A stretch of DNA of 64,000 bases from P36-A1 sp049478495 (GCF_049478495.1 NZ_CP168083.1:620001-684000); one strand, 5' to 3'. Positions 16,086 to 25,285 are shown, counted from the first letter of the stretch. Program-made: numbers and translations. Notes: generated by a model from the sequence alone, not told the origin.

Positions 16086-17267
16086 ATGAAAAAACATAAA
16101 ACTAGAATAAAAATAATACTAATAAGTTTAATTTTATTAATATTCACTTTATTATACATGAATAAAAACTTTAAAGATGTTGTTGTAAGTGATAAACAGT
16201 ATTTAAAAGATGTTAAATACTTTGTAAATGGAAGTATCCATAATAATATAGAAAAAGCAGAAGCAAATCAAAAAGATGCAAAAGAATTTTTAGCTATAAA
16301 TAATGCTGAAGGTAATATAATTGAAAATTTTGAATCAACATATGAAAGCCAAACAAATATCAAAATGAATGAAATAATGAAAGATAATAGTGATCAACTA
16401 TTTATAAATCTAACTAAACCAATGTATTATGATATGAATAGTAAATATGTTTACTCGCAAAACCAATGTGAAATAATTAAAAACATCGATGATTTTAATA
16501 GTATAAATAACAATAATCTTTCATTTTATTACACACAAGACTACTCTAATAAAGAAAATATTAATATTAGTAATTCAACTCAGTGTATGCAATTATTACA
16601 ATTAGATAAAAAAGAATTTGATTATTATAAACTAGATAACATATACATTAAAGATAAGAATATCAGATTGTTATTTAAGTTCAGCAATGAAGCAAATGAA
16701 ATTTATATAAAACAACCTAAAGATAATGTATTATATAAAATTCTGAATTATAATATCACAACAAAAGAATATACAATACAAAACATCAATAAAGAAGAAA
16801 AAACAACTGTCTCATTAATTGACAATTATATTGATAACTTAATAAATCCTTACTACACAGAAAAAATGGCTTATGTAGTAAAACAAGATTCTGCAGCAAA
16901 TTCATTATTAATGTTTGATCCTAATACTTTTAAGCAAGTAAAATCAATAAATGTATATAATGAAATAGGCTTGATAAAACAATATCAAAATTTTACTATT
17001 AATAATAAAAAATATATCTTAATTTTAAGTGAACTTAACGAGATATATTTATATGACCAAGATTTAAACCAAGAATTAAAATATAAAACAAATACAAACA
17101 AAGAAATAATGAGTTTTAAAATAATAAAAGATAGAATATATTATATAGATTATGATTACAATGTTTATACATCACTATATCAAGATAATAACTTCATTAA
17201 AGAAACAACGTTATCTTTTGGTAATTATAAGCCATATATCTATTCATTTTATGTACTAACAAACTAA
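16086..17267 (+). CDS. Membrane-anchored extracytoplasmic protein of unknown function
   Basis: The 393-residue product begins with a basic segment and one hydrophobic helix (IKIILISLILLIFTLLYM), followed by a long Asn-, Lys- and Tyr-rich domain predicted to face outside. There is no lipobox cysteine, so it is likely a single-pass membrane protein. The C-terminal 150 residues show alternating short beta-like strands (LLMFDPNTFKQVKSINVY, YILILSELNEIYLYDQDL), reminiscent of a propeller-like fold, but no family is recognised. AAAGGGAG precedes the ATG. Confidence 0.7.
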   Translation: MKKHKTRIKIILISLILLIFTLLYMNKNFKDVVVSDKQYLKDVKYFVNGSIHNNIEKAEANQKDAKEFLAINNAEGNIIENFESTYESQTNIKMNEIMKDNSDQLFINLTKPMYYDMNSKYVYSQNQCEIIKNIDDFNSINNNNLSFYYTQDYSNKENINISNSTQCMQLLQLDKKEFDYYKLDNIYIKDKNIRLLFKFSNEANEIYIKQPKDNVLYKILNYNITTKEYTIQNINKEEKTTVSLIDNYIDNLINPYYTEKMAYVVKQDSAANSLLMFDPNTFKQVKSINVYNEIGLIKQYQNFTINNKKYILILSELNEIYLYDQDLNQELKYKTNTNKEIMSFKIIKDRIYYIDYDYNVYTSLYQDNNFIKETTLSFGNYKPYIYSFYVLTN

Positions 17268-17293
17268 CTCATTAACCTAATATATCATAAATA

Positions 17294-17302
17294 TGATATA
17301 AT
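17294..17302 (+). promoter_or_regulatory. Extended -10 promoter
   Basis: TGATATAAT at 17294-17302, 26 bases before the next start, within an AT-rich palindrome (ATATCATAAATATGATAT). Confidence 0.55.
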
Positions 17303-17327
17303 AAATAAGTTATGGAGGTTAAAACTA

Positions 17328-18485
17328 ATGGAAATAATACAAGAAAAAAATATTGAACAATTTAATCAATTTTCAATGAATAATAAATTTGGAAGCATCT
17401 TACAAACCACATATTGGTCTCAAGTTAAAGAAGAAGACTGGAAAGGTCATTTTTTAACTTTTAAAGAAAATGATAAAATTGTAGCTACTGCAATGTTATT
17501 AGAAAGAAAAGCAATAGGTTCATTATCATTATTTTATTGTAGTAGAGGATTTGTTACTGACTATAATGATGAAAGACTTGTTTCTGAAGTAATTACACTA
17601 CTAAAAAAATATGTTAGTGAAAATAATGGGTTTGCTCTAAGATTTGATCCAGAAATTGCTATGTTTAAAAAAGATTGCCGTACATTAGAAGTACTAGAAG
17701 ACAATTCAAAATATTATGATATGTTAATAAAACATGCAGTAAGTAAAGGTTTATCAACAGACATGTCTTCAACATTTCAACCGAGATTTCAAATGGTTGT
17801 TAACCTAAAAGATGGACAAGAGTTAATAAGCAAAATAAAGAGCAAAAAAAGAAGACTAGTTAAAGAAACTTATCTTCAAGCAAGAGGTTATGAAATTATT
17901 GAAGATACTAGTGAATATGGTGTAAAAGAATTTGCAAGATTATCAAAAATAACAGAAGCAAGACAACATGTAGCTTTAAGAAATGAAGAATACTTTATGA
18001 AAATGTATCATGCATTTAAAGATACAAATAATATAAAAATATTTTTTGCAAAATTAGACATTAATAAACTGATAAGTTTTGCAAAAGAACAAAAAAATAA
18101 TGAGCAAGAAATTACAAGACTAGAAAACTTTGCAAAAGAACACGGACAATTTATTTATACAAATGCAATTATTTGTTTGTATGGTACACCAATGGTTCAA
18201 ATGTTTTATGGAGCATCAGATGATGAGTATTCAAAATATAAAGCAGGATATGCTTTACACTTCCATGGAATAGTAGATGCCCAAAATAATGGATATGACT
18301 ATTTCAACTTAGGAGGAGTTCAAGGTAATTTAGATGATGGCTTATTTAGATTTAAAAGTGAATTTCATCCTGAACTTTTTGAATATGTTGGAGATTTTGA
18401 TGTTGTAACTAAGCCATTTATTTATTACTTATTTAATAAAGCATTACCGGCAGCTAAAAAAATAAAAGCAAGGTTTAAAAAATAA
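17328..18485 (+). CDS. FemABX-type aminoacyltransferase, peptidoglycan interpeptide bridge formation
   Basis: The 385-residue protein has the paired GNAT-fold arrangement of FemA/FemB/MurM enzymes, which use aminoacyl-tRNA to add bridge residues to lipid II at the inner membrane face. The N-terminus FGSILQTTYWSQVKEEDWKG and the C-terminal HFHGIVDAQNNGYDYFNLGG segment are characteristic. A helical insertion of about 30 residues (KEQKNNEQEITRLENFAKEH) corresponds to the coiled-coil arm. It implies a branched peptidoglycan. Its stop overlaps the next start, so the two genes are coupled. Confidence 0.88.
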   Translation: MEIIQEKNIEQFNQFSMNNKFGSILQTTYWSQVKEEDWKGHFLTFKENDKIVATAMLLERKAIGSLSLFYCSRGFVTDYNDERLVSEVITLLKKYVSENNGFALRFDPEIAMFKKDCRTLEVLEDNSKYYDMLIKHAVSKGLSTDMSSTFQPRFQMVVNLKDGQELISKIKSKKRRLVKETYLQARGYEIIEDTSEYGVKEFARLSKITEARQHVALRNEEYFMKMYHAFKDTNNIKIFFAKLDINKLISFAKEQKNNEQEITRLENFAKEHGQFIYTNAIICLYGTPMVQMFYGASDDEYSKYKAGYALHFHGIVDAQNNGYDYFNLGGVQGNLDDGLFRFKSEFHPELFEYVGDFDVVTKPFIYYLFNKALPAAKKIKARFKK

Positions 18486-19213
18486 TGATTACCTCAACAA
18501 CAAATAGCACTATAAAACAAATTAGAAAGCTAAAACAAAAAAAATATCGTGATCAAAATAAACAATTTTTGATAGAAAGCATGCACTTAATACAAGAAGC
18601 AATAAAACATAAATCATTAGAGTTAGTAATAACAACAGATGAAAATTATAACTTAAGTACAGAATACATAGTAGTCTCAAGCAATGTATTTGAGGCATTA
18701 TCAAATCAGCAATCATCAAGTGGATATATTGGACTTTGTACTTATTTAAATAATGAAATAGATTATAATAGTGATATTATAGCTATAGATAGAATCCAAG
18801 ATCCAGGAAACTGTGGAACAATCTTACGTAATGCACTTGCTTTTAATTACAAAAATATAATAATGAACTTAAACAGTGTTGATATTTATAATCCTAAAAC
18901 AATACAAGCAAGTCAAGGGGCAATCTTTGGATTAAATATAATATCAGAAGATTTACTTGATAATATAGATAAATATAAAGCAAATAACTATAAACTTATC
19001 GGTACATCAATAGAAAATGCTAAAACACTAAATAAAAATACAACAATAAATGAAAAGACTATGATATTTTTAGGCAATGAAGGACAAGGAATGTCAAAAG
19101 AATTGTTAAATAAAATGGATACAAACTTCTTTATTCCTATTGATAATATTGACTCATTAAATGTTGCAAGTGCTAGTGCAATAATGTTTTATCAACTTTC
19201 TCAAAAAAATTAA
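18485..19213 (+). CDS. TrmH/SpoU family RNA 2'-O-methyltransferase
   Basis: The 242-residue protein has the three SPOUT motifs: DRIQDPGNCGTILRNALAF (motif 1), FLGNEGQGMSKEL (motif 2) and NVASASAIMFYQLS (motif 3). The N-terminal 70 residues form the substrate-binding domain seen in YsgA-type 23S rRNA methyltransferases. The exact target nucleotide cannot be told from sequence. It overlaps the Fem-type gene by one base. Confidence 0.9.
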   Translation: MITSTTNSTIKQIRKLKQKKYRDQNKQFLIESMHLIQEAIKHKSLELVITTDENYNLSTEYIVVSSNVFEALSNQQSSSGYIGLCTYLNNEIDYNSDIIAIDRIQDPGNCGTILRNALAFNYKNIIMNLNSVDIYNPKTIQASQGAIFGLNIISEDLLDNIDKYKANNYKLIGTSIENAKTLNKNTTINEKTMIFLGNEGQGMSKELLNKMDTNFFIPIDNIDSLNVASASAIMFYQLSQKN

Positions 19214-19293
19214 AAACAACCAAAAAGCAACAAAAAAAGGACAATATATATTTCATTAAAGTTATAATATAGCAATACTAATTTATAAATCTA

Positions 19294-19302
19294 TGTTATA
19301 AT
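19294..19302 (+). promoter_or_regulatory. Extended -10 promoter of the S1-domain gene
   Basis: TGTTATAAT at 19294-19302, about 60 bases before the start. A second TATAAT lies at 19263-19268. Confidence 0.5.
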
Positions 19303-19363
19303 TAAGTAAATTGAAGTGTATTTTGCACAAAAATAACTTATGTATTTAAAGGAGATAATAAAG

Positions 19364-20623
19364 ATGAAAAATATAGTAGGAACTATATATAGCGCAGAAA
19401 TTGTACAAGAAGACCAAAATTACTACTTAGTAGATATTGGAATCGGATTCGATGCTATGTTAAATAGAGAAGAAGCTGAAGAAGATGTACAAGTAGGAGA
19501 TATTGTTGATGTTATAGTAGCATATTATGTAAAAGATGATATCTATGTATCAATGAAAGGTGTTCTAAGAAAAAAACATATAGAAGATTTAGAAGAACTA
19601 GTAGGAACAGATACAACAGTTCAAGGACGAGTTATTGATTATAGAAATAACCGTTTCATTGTTGATTTAAAAGACAATGTACGTGGTAGTGTTTATGTAA
19701 GAAACATGGATACTAAATATATTAGTGATGGAACACCATATATTGGAAATGAATACGAATTCTTAGTAGTAGAAAAATCTCGTAGAGGATATGAAGATTT
19801 TGAATTGAATAGACGTGAATTAGTTCAAAAAATTAACAATGAGAAAAAAGAAAAATTCCTAGAAACATATCATGTAGATGATATTGTAACAGGTGTTGTA
19901 GTAGAAACAATAAATGCAGGTATTATATTAGATGTAGATGGAACTAGATGCTTTATTCCAAGAAGTGAAATAGCACACTACAACTTAACAGAAATGCCAA
20001 AAGTAAACACTGAGTTTACTGCAAAAGTAACAGAAGTTCAAGAAAGAAGTCTAAGTTTAAAAGGTAGTATCAAAGAGTTAACAGAACATCCTTTTGCTCA
20101 AGCTAAAGACTTAAAAATTGATGAAATAGTAGTTGGAAAAATTACACGTAAAGCAGATTATGGACTATTTGTAGAATTATTTCCACATGTAGAAGGATTA
20201 GTACATATTTCAGAAATAAGCTATGAACATACAAAAAATTTAGATGCTTTTGAAGTAGGTCAAGAAATAGAAGTTAAAGTAATTGGTTTAGATAAAGCTA
20301 AAAAGAAAATAGCTTTATCAATAAAACATTTACAACCTTCACCTTATGAAGCTTTAAAAGATAAAGTAAAAGTTTCAGATACAATTAGTGTACTAATAAA
20401 AAGAATCACTGAAAATGGAATTAGAGTAATGGTTGTTGATAACTTCTATACAACTATTCCAAACGAAGACATTTATGATTTTTCAAAAGTAAAACCAACA
20501 CTTAGAATTAACGATAGATTAGAAGTAATAGTAACAGATATGGATGATAAAAACGAAAAAATATCTTTATCAAATGTAGAATTTGTTAATAAACAATATG
20601 AATTATTTGAACAAAGTATCTAA
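19364..20623 (+). CDS. S1-domain RNA-binding protein, ribosomal protein S1 homologue
   Basis: The 419-residue protein is built of about five S1-type repeats. The clearest is repeat four (VVGKITRKADYGLFVELF... EGLVHISEIS... IALSIKHL); the others are more divergent. This layout matches Firmicutes S1 homologues (RpsA/YpfD), which bind mRNA on the 30S subunit. I start at ATG 19364, preceded by AAAGGAG; an in-frame ATG at 19340 lies upstream of that site and is less likely. A terminator follows directly after the stop. Confidence 0.88.
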   Translation: MKNIVGTIYSAEIVQEDQNYYLVDIGIGFDAMLNREEAEEDVQVGDIVDVIVAYYVKDDIYVSMKGVLRKKHIEDLEELVGTDTTVQGRVIDYRNNRFIVDLKDNVRGSVYVRNMDTKYISDGTPYIGNEYEFLVVEKSRRGYEDFELNRRELVQKINNEKKEKFLETYHVDDIVTGVVVETINAGIILDVDGTRCFIPRSEIAHYNLTEMPKVNTEFTAKVTEVQERSLSLKGSIKELTEHPFAQAKDLKIDEIVVGKITRKADYGLFVELFPHVEGLVHISEISYEHTKNLDAFEVGQEIEVKVIGLDKAKKKIALSIKHLQPSPYEALKDKVKVSDTISVLIKRITENGIRVMVVDNFYTTIPNEDIYDFSKVKPTLRINDRLEVIVTDMDDKNEKISLSNVEFVNKQYELFEQSI

Positions 20624-20650
20624 AAAAAAGAGGTAAAACTCTTTTTTTCT
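20623..20650 (+). terminator. Intrinsic terminator
   Basis: A 10-bp stem (AAAAAAAGAG/CTCTTTTTTT) with a GTAAAA loop and a T-rich tail. Confidence 0.8.
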
Positions 20651-20667
20651 TTAAATGGAGTGATTAA

Positions 20668-21603
20668 ATGAAAAAACACAGCATTAGATGGAATGTAGTA
20701 TTACGATTAGTACTAATAATAATATTTTTCACTATTTATATTTTTTTAATTGATCAAGATAAAGCTAAAAGAATTGAGCAAAATATCTTGAACTTTAATA
20801 TTCAATATAAAGAGTATCTTGATAAAGATGTAGTAACAGATAAAAAAGAATTAGAAAAATTAATAGAAGAAAAATATTCAAGCAGTAGTGAATTAAGAGA
20901 TTATTATCATGATATACAAGAAAAAACATTTGAAAATGTTGAGAAAGATTACTTACAACAAGTATATAAATTTAATTTGTATAGAACAATGAATACTACA
21001 AACTTTAGTGAATCAAGTAAAAAAAGATTTCAAGATGCTATAAAAGAAAGTGAGCTATTAATAAAAGATTTAAATAATAACTATGAATTAGACAAGTTGC
21101 GATCTTTAAAAAGCCAGTTAGATAGATTTGATGATATAGTTTCAAAAGAATATAATCAAACAAAATTAATAACTAATGCCTATATAGATGCTAGTAAAAA
21201 TAATAATACAAGCTCACAAGTAGATAACGATTGTTTTAATAAACAAAATAATAGATTGTGGAAATATGAAGCTGTAGCAACAGATAATTTTTGTAAAGCA
21301 CTTGGATTGAATAATTGTTTAAACATCAATAAATCAACACTAGAAACAAATAGTTCAATTGTATATGGATATACAAGAAACAATCCTAAAAAAGTAAATG
21401 ATACAAAACATAAATACTATGATTATGTAACATATAATGATACAAGCTTTTTAAGACATGAAATAAAAATGGCAGTAACAGTTGCAAATTCAGAAACAAT
21501 GCATGTAGAAGTTTATTCTCAAACGATTAATAATCAAAAAGTATATAAATACAATGTTGTAGTGCTAGATAAAGATTATTCATTAAGTTGCGATACGCCT
21601 TAA
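20668..21603 (+). CDS. Membrane-anchored extracytoplasmic protein of unknown function
   Basis: The 311-residue product has one N-terminal transmembrane helix (VVLRLVLIIIFFTIYIFLI) and a mainly helical outer region with coiled-coil character to about residue 175. It then has a C-terminal domain with four cysteines (DNDCFNKQ, NFCKALGLNNCLNIN and a final SLSCDTP), which could form disulfides outside the cell. No family was recognised. AATGGAG precedes the ATG. Confidence 0.68.
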   Translation: MKKHSIRWNVVLRLVLIIIFFTIYIFLIDQDKAKRIEQNILNFNIQYKEYLDKDVVTDKKELEKLIEEKYSSSSELRDYYHDIQEKTFENVEKDYLQQVYKFNLYRTMNTTNFSESSKKRFQDAIKESELLIKDLNNNYELDKLRSLKSQLDRFDDIVSKEYNQTKLITNAYIDASKNNNTSSQVDNDCFNKQNNRLWKYEAVATDNFCKALGLNNCLNINKSTLETNSSIVYGYTRNNPKKVNDTKHKYYDYVTYNDTSFLRHEIKMAVTVANSETMHVEVYSQTINNQKVYKYNVVVLDKDYSLSCDTP

Positions 21604-21707
21604 GATCACAAATATAAATAATTGGACACAAATAGTCAAAAAACTGTTAAAAATAATAAGTAAAAATCATAAAAATATAATATAATAGAAAAAATTAATA
21701 TAATTGC

Positions 21708-21736
21708 TTGTAGACTTATAGAAAAACTGTTATAGT
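21708..21736 (+). promoter_or_regulatory. Promoter of the Cys leader peptide and symporter
   Basis: TTGTAG at 21708-21713 and TATAGT at 21731-21736 with a 17-base spacer, plus an upstream TG (TGTTATAGT). Transcription would start near 21743, 35 bases before the leader peptide ATG. Confidence 0.6.
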
Positions 21737-21777
21737 ATTAAAGATGAAAGAAATAGACACGAAAGGATGTATTAATT

Positions 21778-21882
21778 ATGAAAACAAATTACAATTTAAT
21801 CTTTGATAATAAAATTAATACAATGTGTTGTCGTATCACTACAAATGGTGATTACGAACTTTTGTGTTGTGCATTCGTTTAA
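21778..21882 (+). CDS. Cysteine-rich leader peptide of an attenuator
   Basis: This 34-codon ORF starts at ATG 21778 behind GAAAGGATG and reads MKTNYNLIFDNKINTMCCRI then TTNGDYELLCCAFV. It holds two Cys-Cys pairs, all four encoded by TGT. Codons 17-18 (21826-21831) lie directly before a base-paired segment, and codons 30-31 lie near the stop. An intrinsic terminator follows 26 bases after the stop and the downstream gene encodes a cystine-type symporter. The ORF is too short to have been found by length alone; its support is the ribosome binding site, codon content and the surrounding RNA structure. Confidence 0.72.
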   Translation: MKTNYNLIFDNKINTMCCRITTNGDYELLCCAFV

Positions 21883-21938
21883 AAACGAATATATAATATA
21901 ATTTATCAGACATCGCCATTACATGGTGGTGTCTTTTT
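21835..21938 (+). promoter_or_regulatory. Transcription attenuator with mutually exclusive stems
   Basis: Four segments are visible. Segment 1 (ATCAC within 21835-21839) can pair with segment 2 (GTGAT, 21848-21852). The larger segment 2, AATGGTGAT at 21844-21852, can instead pair over 9 bases with one G-U with segment 3, ATCGCCATT at 21912-21920. Segment 3 is also the 5' arm of the terminator whose 3' arm is segment 4 (21923-21934). A ribosome waiting at Cys codons 17-18 would cover segment 1, free segment 2 to hold segment 3 and prevent termination. A further hairpin (ATTCGTT/AACGAAT, 21873-21890) spans the leader stop codon. Confidence 0.7.
21908..21938 (+). terminator. Attenuator terminator
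   Basis: A 12-bp stem with two G-U pairs (AGACATCGCCAT against ATGGTGGTGTCT), loop TAC, then TTTTTGTTT. Confidence 0.82.
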
Positions 21939-21999
21939 GTTTCTAAAAATACTGCCATGTGATAAAATGCATTGACAATAAAAAAAAGGGAGAAATAAT

Positions 22000-23406
22000 A
22001 TGCAACTTCAAATCACATTAGCAATCTTAAGTATTATCTCATTACTAATCATTTTTAAATTTAGTAAAGAAAAAGCAAGTTTTACTAAAAAGATTATGAT
22101 TTCATTACTACTAGCAGTAGTCAGTGTCATAATAAGTCTTATAGTTAATTCAATATCAATAGGAAACTCATTTGAAATATTCAATTCACAAAACATTGAA
22201 TCAATCAAGTCAGCAGCAGAATCAAGCTTTGTTTTTCAAGGACTAGGATTCTTATCAGGAATATTTACAAAGCTGATGAGAGTGAGTGTCTTACCACTAG
22301 TAGCATTCTCAATACTGAATCTAATAATAAATCAAAAAGATGATCATTCATCAAAAGTATTTACATTAGGAATAATAGGATTTGTAATAACAGTATTAGT
22401 AGCAAGTGCAATATCAATGGTTGTTAGTTTAAGTGTTAATTTAGGTTCAGGTTTAGATATAAGCACAATAGCAATTGATGATACAATGACAAGTCTAAAT
22501 ACAGCAGCATCTACTGCAACAGAATATACATTCTTTGAATTACTTGGATCATTTATTCCAACTAATTTAGTAGAAAGTGCAGCAGCAGGAAGTGTCATTC
22601 CAGTAATAATCTTTGTAGTTTTATTTGGTATAAGTTTAAATAGAGCAAAGAAAAGATATAGCGAAGAAGTATCTGTAGTAGTTAAATTTACAAGTGCTGT
22701 ATTTGAAGCAATGAATTATTTTGTAAGAACAATAATCAATTTATTACCATATAGCTTATTTGCTATGTTAGTAAATGTACTACTAGCATCAGACTTTAGT
22801 TCAATATCAACACTAATTACATATGTAGGAGTAATGTTAGTATCAATTATTATTGTCTTTGTACTAACTATTCTTGTAGTAGCATTTACAGGTAGAAATC
22901 CTATTACCTATTTAAAAGCAATCTCTAATCCACTAATAACAGCCTTTTTCACATCATCATCTAGCTCAACATTACCACTTTCAATAGATGCATTACAAAC
23001 AAAGGTTGGATTACATCAAGATAGCGCAACAATAATACCAACATTAGGTACAACAATGGGAATGGCAGCATGTGGTGCAATATATCCAACAGTAATTGCG
23101 ATAATGAGTATGCATGCAACACAAACAACAATTGATGTAGCTTCTTTAGCAATGGTTCTAATTGTCGTTTTAGTAGCTTCATTTGGAATGCAAGGAGTAC
23201 CTGGTACTGCAATGTATGCCGCAACACTAGTACTGACAACATTACATTTACCACTAGCTGTAATAGTATTTGTAGCTCCAATTGATTTCTTTATTGATAT
23301 GTTTAGAACAATGACAAACGTAAATGGTGCACTAGCCGTTGCAACAGTTGTTGATAAACAAGTACATAATGATCAAATAGAAGTTTCAGCAGTAGAAAAT
23401 AAATAA
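22000..23406 (+). CDS. Dicarboxylate/amino acid:cation symporter, probably L-cystine (TcyP-like)
   Basis: The 468-residue protein is a DAACS-family symporter with about nine hydrophobic segments and re-entrant-loop motifs: TSSSSSTLPLSIDAL, GTTMGMAACGAIYP and VPGTAMYAATLVL. The C-terminal IDFFIDMFRTMTNVNGALA is closest, from memory, to TcyP/YdjN cystine uptake proteins rather than glutamate carriers. The Cys-codon attenuator upstream independently points to cysteine or cystine. AAGGGAG precedes the ATG. It is the only structural gene between the attenuator and the terminator at 23441. Substrate remains inference. Confidence 0.85.
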   Translation: MQLQITLAILSIISLLIIFKFSKEKASFTKKIMISLLLAVVSVIISLIVNSISIGNSFEIFNSQNIESIKSAAESSFVFQGLGFLSGIFTKLMRVSVLPLVAFSILNLIINQKDDHSSKVFTLGIIGFVITVLVASAISMVVSLSVNLGSGLDISTIAIDDTMTSLNTAASTATEYTFFELLGSFIPTNLVESAAAGSVIPVIIFVVLFGISLNRAKKRYSEEVSVVVKFTSAVFEAMNYFVRTIINLLPYSLFAMLVNVLLASDFSSISTLITYVGVMLVSIIIVFVLTILVVAFTGRNPITYLKAISNPLITAFFTSSSSSTLPLSIDALQTKVGLHQDSATIIPTLGTTMGMAACGAIYPTVIAIMSMHATQTTIDVASLAMVLIVVLVASFGMQGVPGTAMYAATLVLTTLHLPLAVIVFVAPIDFFIDMFRTMTNVNGALAVATVVDKQVHNDQIEVSAVENK

Positions 23407-23440
23407 CCCACTATTTATAATAATTATTATTTTATATGAA

Positions 23441-23490
23441 AACAGATTAATTTTGCTAATGCATAGCTTAATTGGTCTGTTTTTGCTTTT
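23441..23490 (+). terminator. Intrinsic terminator
   Basis: Stem AACAGATTAATT against AATTGGTCTGTT (two G-U pairs) with a long loop, then a T-rich tail. Confidence 0.75.
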
Positions 23491-23527
23491 TATTACATAT
23501 TTAGTAAAAATAGACATAAGAGTAAAC

Positions 23528-23556
23528 TTGACTGTTAACTTTAAGTGTGATACTTT
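23528..23556 (+). promoter_or_regulatory. Possible promoter of the aspartate decarboxylase gene
   Basis: TTGACT at 23528-23533 and a weak -10 TACTTT at 23551-23556 with a 17-base spacer. Confidence 0.4.
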
Positions 23557-23589
23557 ATAGAAAGTCACAAAAAACAAAGGATGTAAGAA

Positions 23590-25194
23590 ATGAAACAAAA
23601 TATTGATAATCAAAAATTTGAAGGACTTGGAGCATTTGAAATAAGTTTTGAAATGTTAAAGTTAGCAGAAAAAAATGAAAAGAATAATATCTTTTTAAAT
23701 GCAGGTAGAGGTAATCCAAATTGGATAAACACTAAAGCTAGATTAGCCTTCAGTAAATTAGTAGAATTTGGAATAAAAGACTCATTGAGAACCATAAATG
23801 AAGCAGACATGGCAGGTTACACTCAATTAGTAGGTATCAGAGAAAGATTTGAAGCTTTCTTAGAACCAGAAGAAAATGAAACAGATCAATTTTTAGAAGA
23901 TGCAATAAATTATTTAAAAGATGATTTATCTCTAGATTTAGATGAAACTATAAAAGAACTAGTAGATGGAGCAATCGGTAATAATTATCCAGTACCAAGT
24001 AGATGTTTAAAAAACAGTGAAATAATACTTAATCAATTTTTACAGTCAACACTTTACAATGGGGTAGAACTTGCTGACAAAACACAAGTATTTCCAACAG
24101 AAGGAGGAACAGCTGCAATAGTATATTTATTTAATTCATTGAAAAGAAATAAATTAATAAAACCAGGGGACAAAATTGCAATCAACACACCTATATTCAC
24201 ACCGTATTTACAAATACCAGAACTTGCTGAATATGAATTAGAAGAAGTGTTTATCTCATCAACAGCAGATAATGATTGGGATATATCAATAGAAGAACTA
24301 GATAAATTAGCAGATCCTGATATTAAAGCCTTTTTTATGGTTAATCCATCAAATCCAGGTTCAAAAGCATTATCAGAAAAAGCATTAAATGAAATAAAAA
24401 AAGTAGTCGAAAAAAATAAAGATTTAATGATAATAACAGATGATGTCTATGGAACATTTGTAGATGAATTTCAAACAATATATAGTGTAGTACCATACAA
24501 CACAATTTTAGTATACTCATACTCAAAACTATATGGAGCAACAGGTTGGCGAGTTGGTATGATAGCAATGAATGAAGATAATGTCTATGATAAATTAATA
24601 TCTGATTTAAGTGAAGAAGATAAATCACTGTTAGATAAAAGATATGATATTGTAACTCATTCAGTACAATCTATGCCTTTTTTAGAAAGAATAGTAGCTG
24701 ATAGTAGAGCAGTAGGTTTATACCATACATCAGGGTTATCTACTCCTCAACAAATAATGGAAGTACTATTTTCATTAACACACCTAGTAGCAATTAAATT
24801 AGATAAAAAAGATAACTATATTAATGCATCAAATGAATTAGTATACAAAAGATATGAAGACTTGCATGCAGCAATGAAATATCCTGGAGATGATACACCT
24901 TCAAATGCTAAATACTATTCACTAATAAATATATATGATCTAGCTGAAACAAAATATGGAAAAGAGTTTAGAACATATTTAGAAAATAACATTGAGCACA
25001 TCGACTTTCTACTTAATTTAGCAAATAAAAATGGAGTAGTGTTAATGGATGGCGTAGGTTTTGGATCAGCAGAAGGAAATTTAAGAGTTTCACAAGCTAA
25101 TTTACCTACAGAAGACTATCATTTAATAGGAAAACAAATAATAGTAATGCTAAAAGAGTATTATGATGAATTTTCTAATAAAAAAGAAAAATAA
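23590..25194 (+). CDS. aspD: Aspartate 4-decarboxylase, PLP-dependent (AspD/Asd)
   Basis: The 534-residue protein has the size and layout of L-aspartate beta-decarboxylases: a fold-type I aminotransferase core with a long N-terminal extension. Visible features are LNAGRGNPNWI at the N-terminus, MVNPSNPGS, DDVYGTF and the PLP lysine in YSYSKLYGATGWRVGM. It converts aspartate to alanine and CO2; family enzymes also act on cysteine sulfinate. The usual partner antiporter AspT is not next to it. AAAGGATG precedes the ATG. Confidence 0.9.
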   Translation: MKQNIDNQKFEGLGAFEISFEMLKLAEKNEKNNIFLNAGRGNPNWINTKARLAFSKLVEFGIKDSLRTINEADMAGYTQLVGIRERFEAFLEPEENETDQFLEDAINYLKDDLSLDLDETIKELVDGAIGNNYPVPSRCLKNSEIILNQFLQSTLYNGVELADKTQVFPTEGGTAAIVYLFNSLKRNKLIKPGDKIAINTPIFTPYLQIPELAEYELEEVFISSTADNDWDISIEELDKLADPDIKAFFMVNPSNPGSKALSEKALNEIKKVVEKNKDLMIITDDVYGTFVDEFQTIYSVVPYNTILVYSYSKLYGATGWRVGMIAMNEDNVYDKLISDLSEEDKSLLDKRYDIVTHSVQSMPFLERIVADSRAVGLYHTSGLSTPQQIMEVLFSLTHLVAIKLDKKDNYINASNELVYKRYEDLHAAMKYPGDDTPSNAKYYSLINIYDLAETKYGKEFRTYLENNIEHIDFLLNLANKNGVVLMDGVGFGSAEGNLRVSQANLPTEDYHLIGKQIIVMLKEYYDEFSNKKEK

Positions 25195-25216
25195 ACAAAG
25201 TTAATAAGTTTACAAC

Positions 25217-25259
25217 AAAGCTGTATTATTATAATATAAATTATAATTGCAGCTTTTTT
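25217..25259 (+). terminator. Intrinsic terminator
   Basis: AAAGCTG/CAGCTTT with a further AT-rich stem inside (ATTATAA-type repeats) and a T run. Confidence 0.75.
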
Positions 25260-25285
25260 AGATATTGCAAAAAAGGAGATTAATA

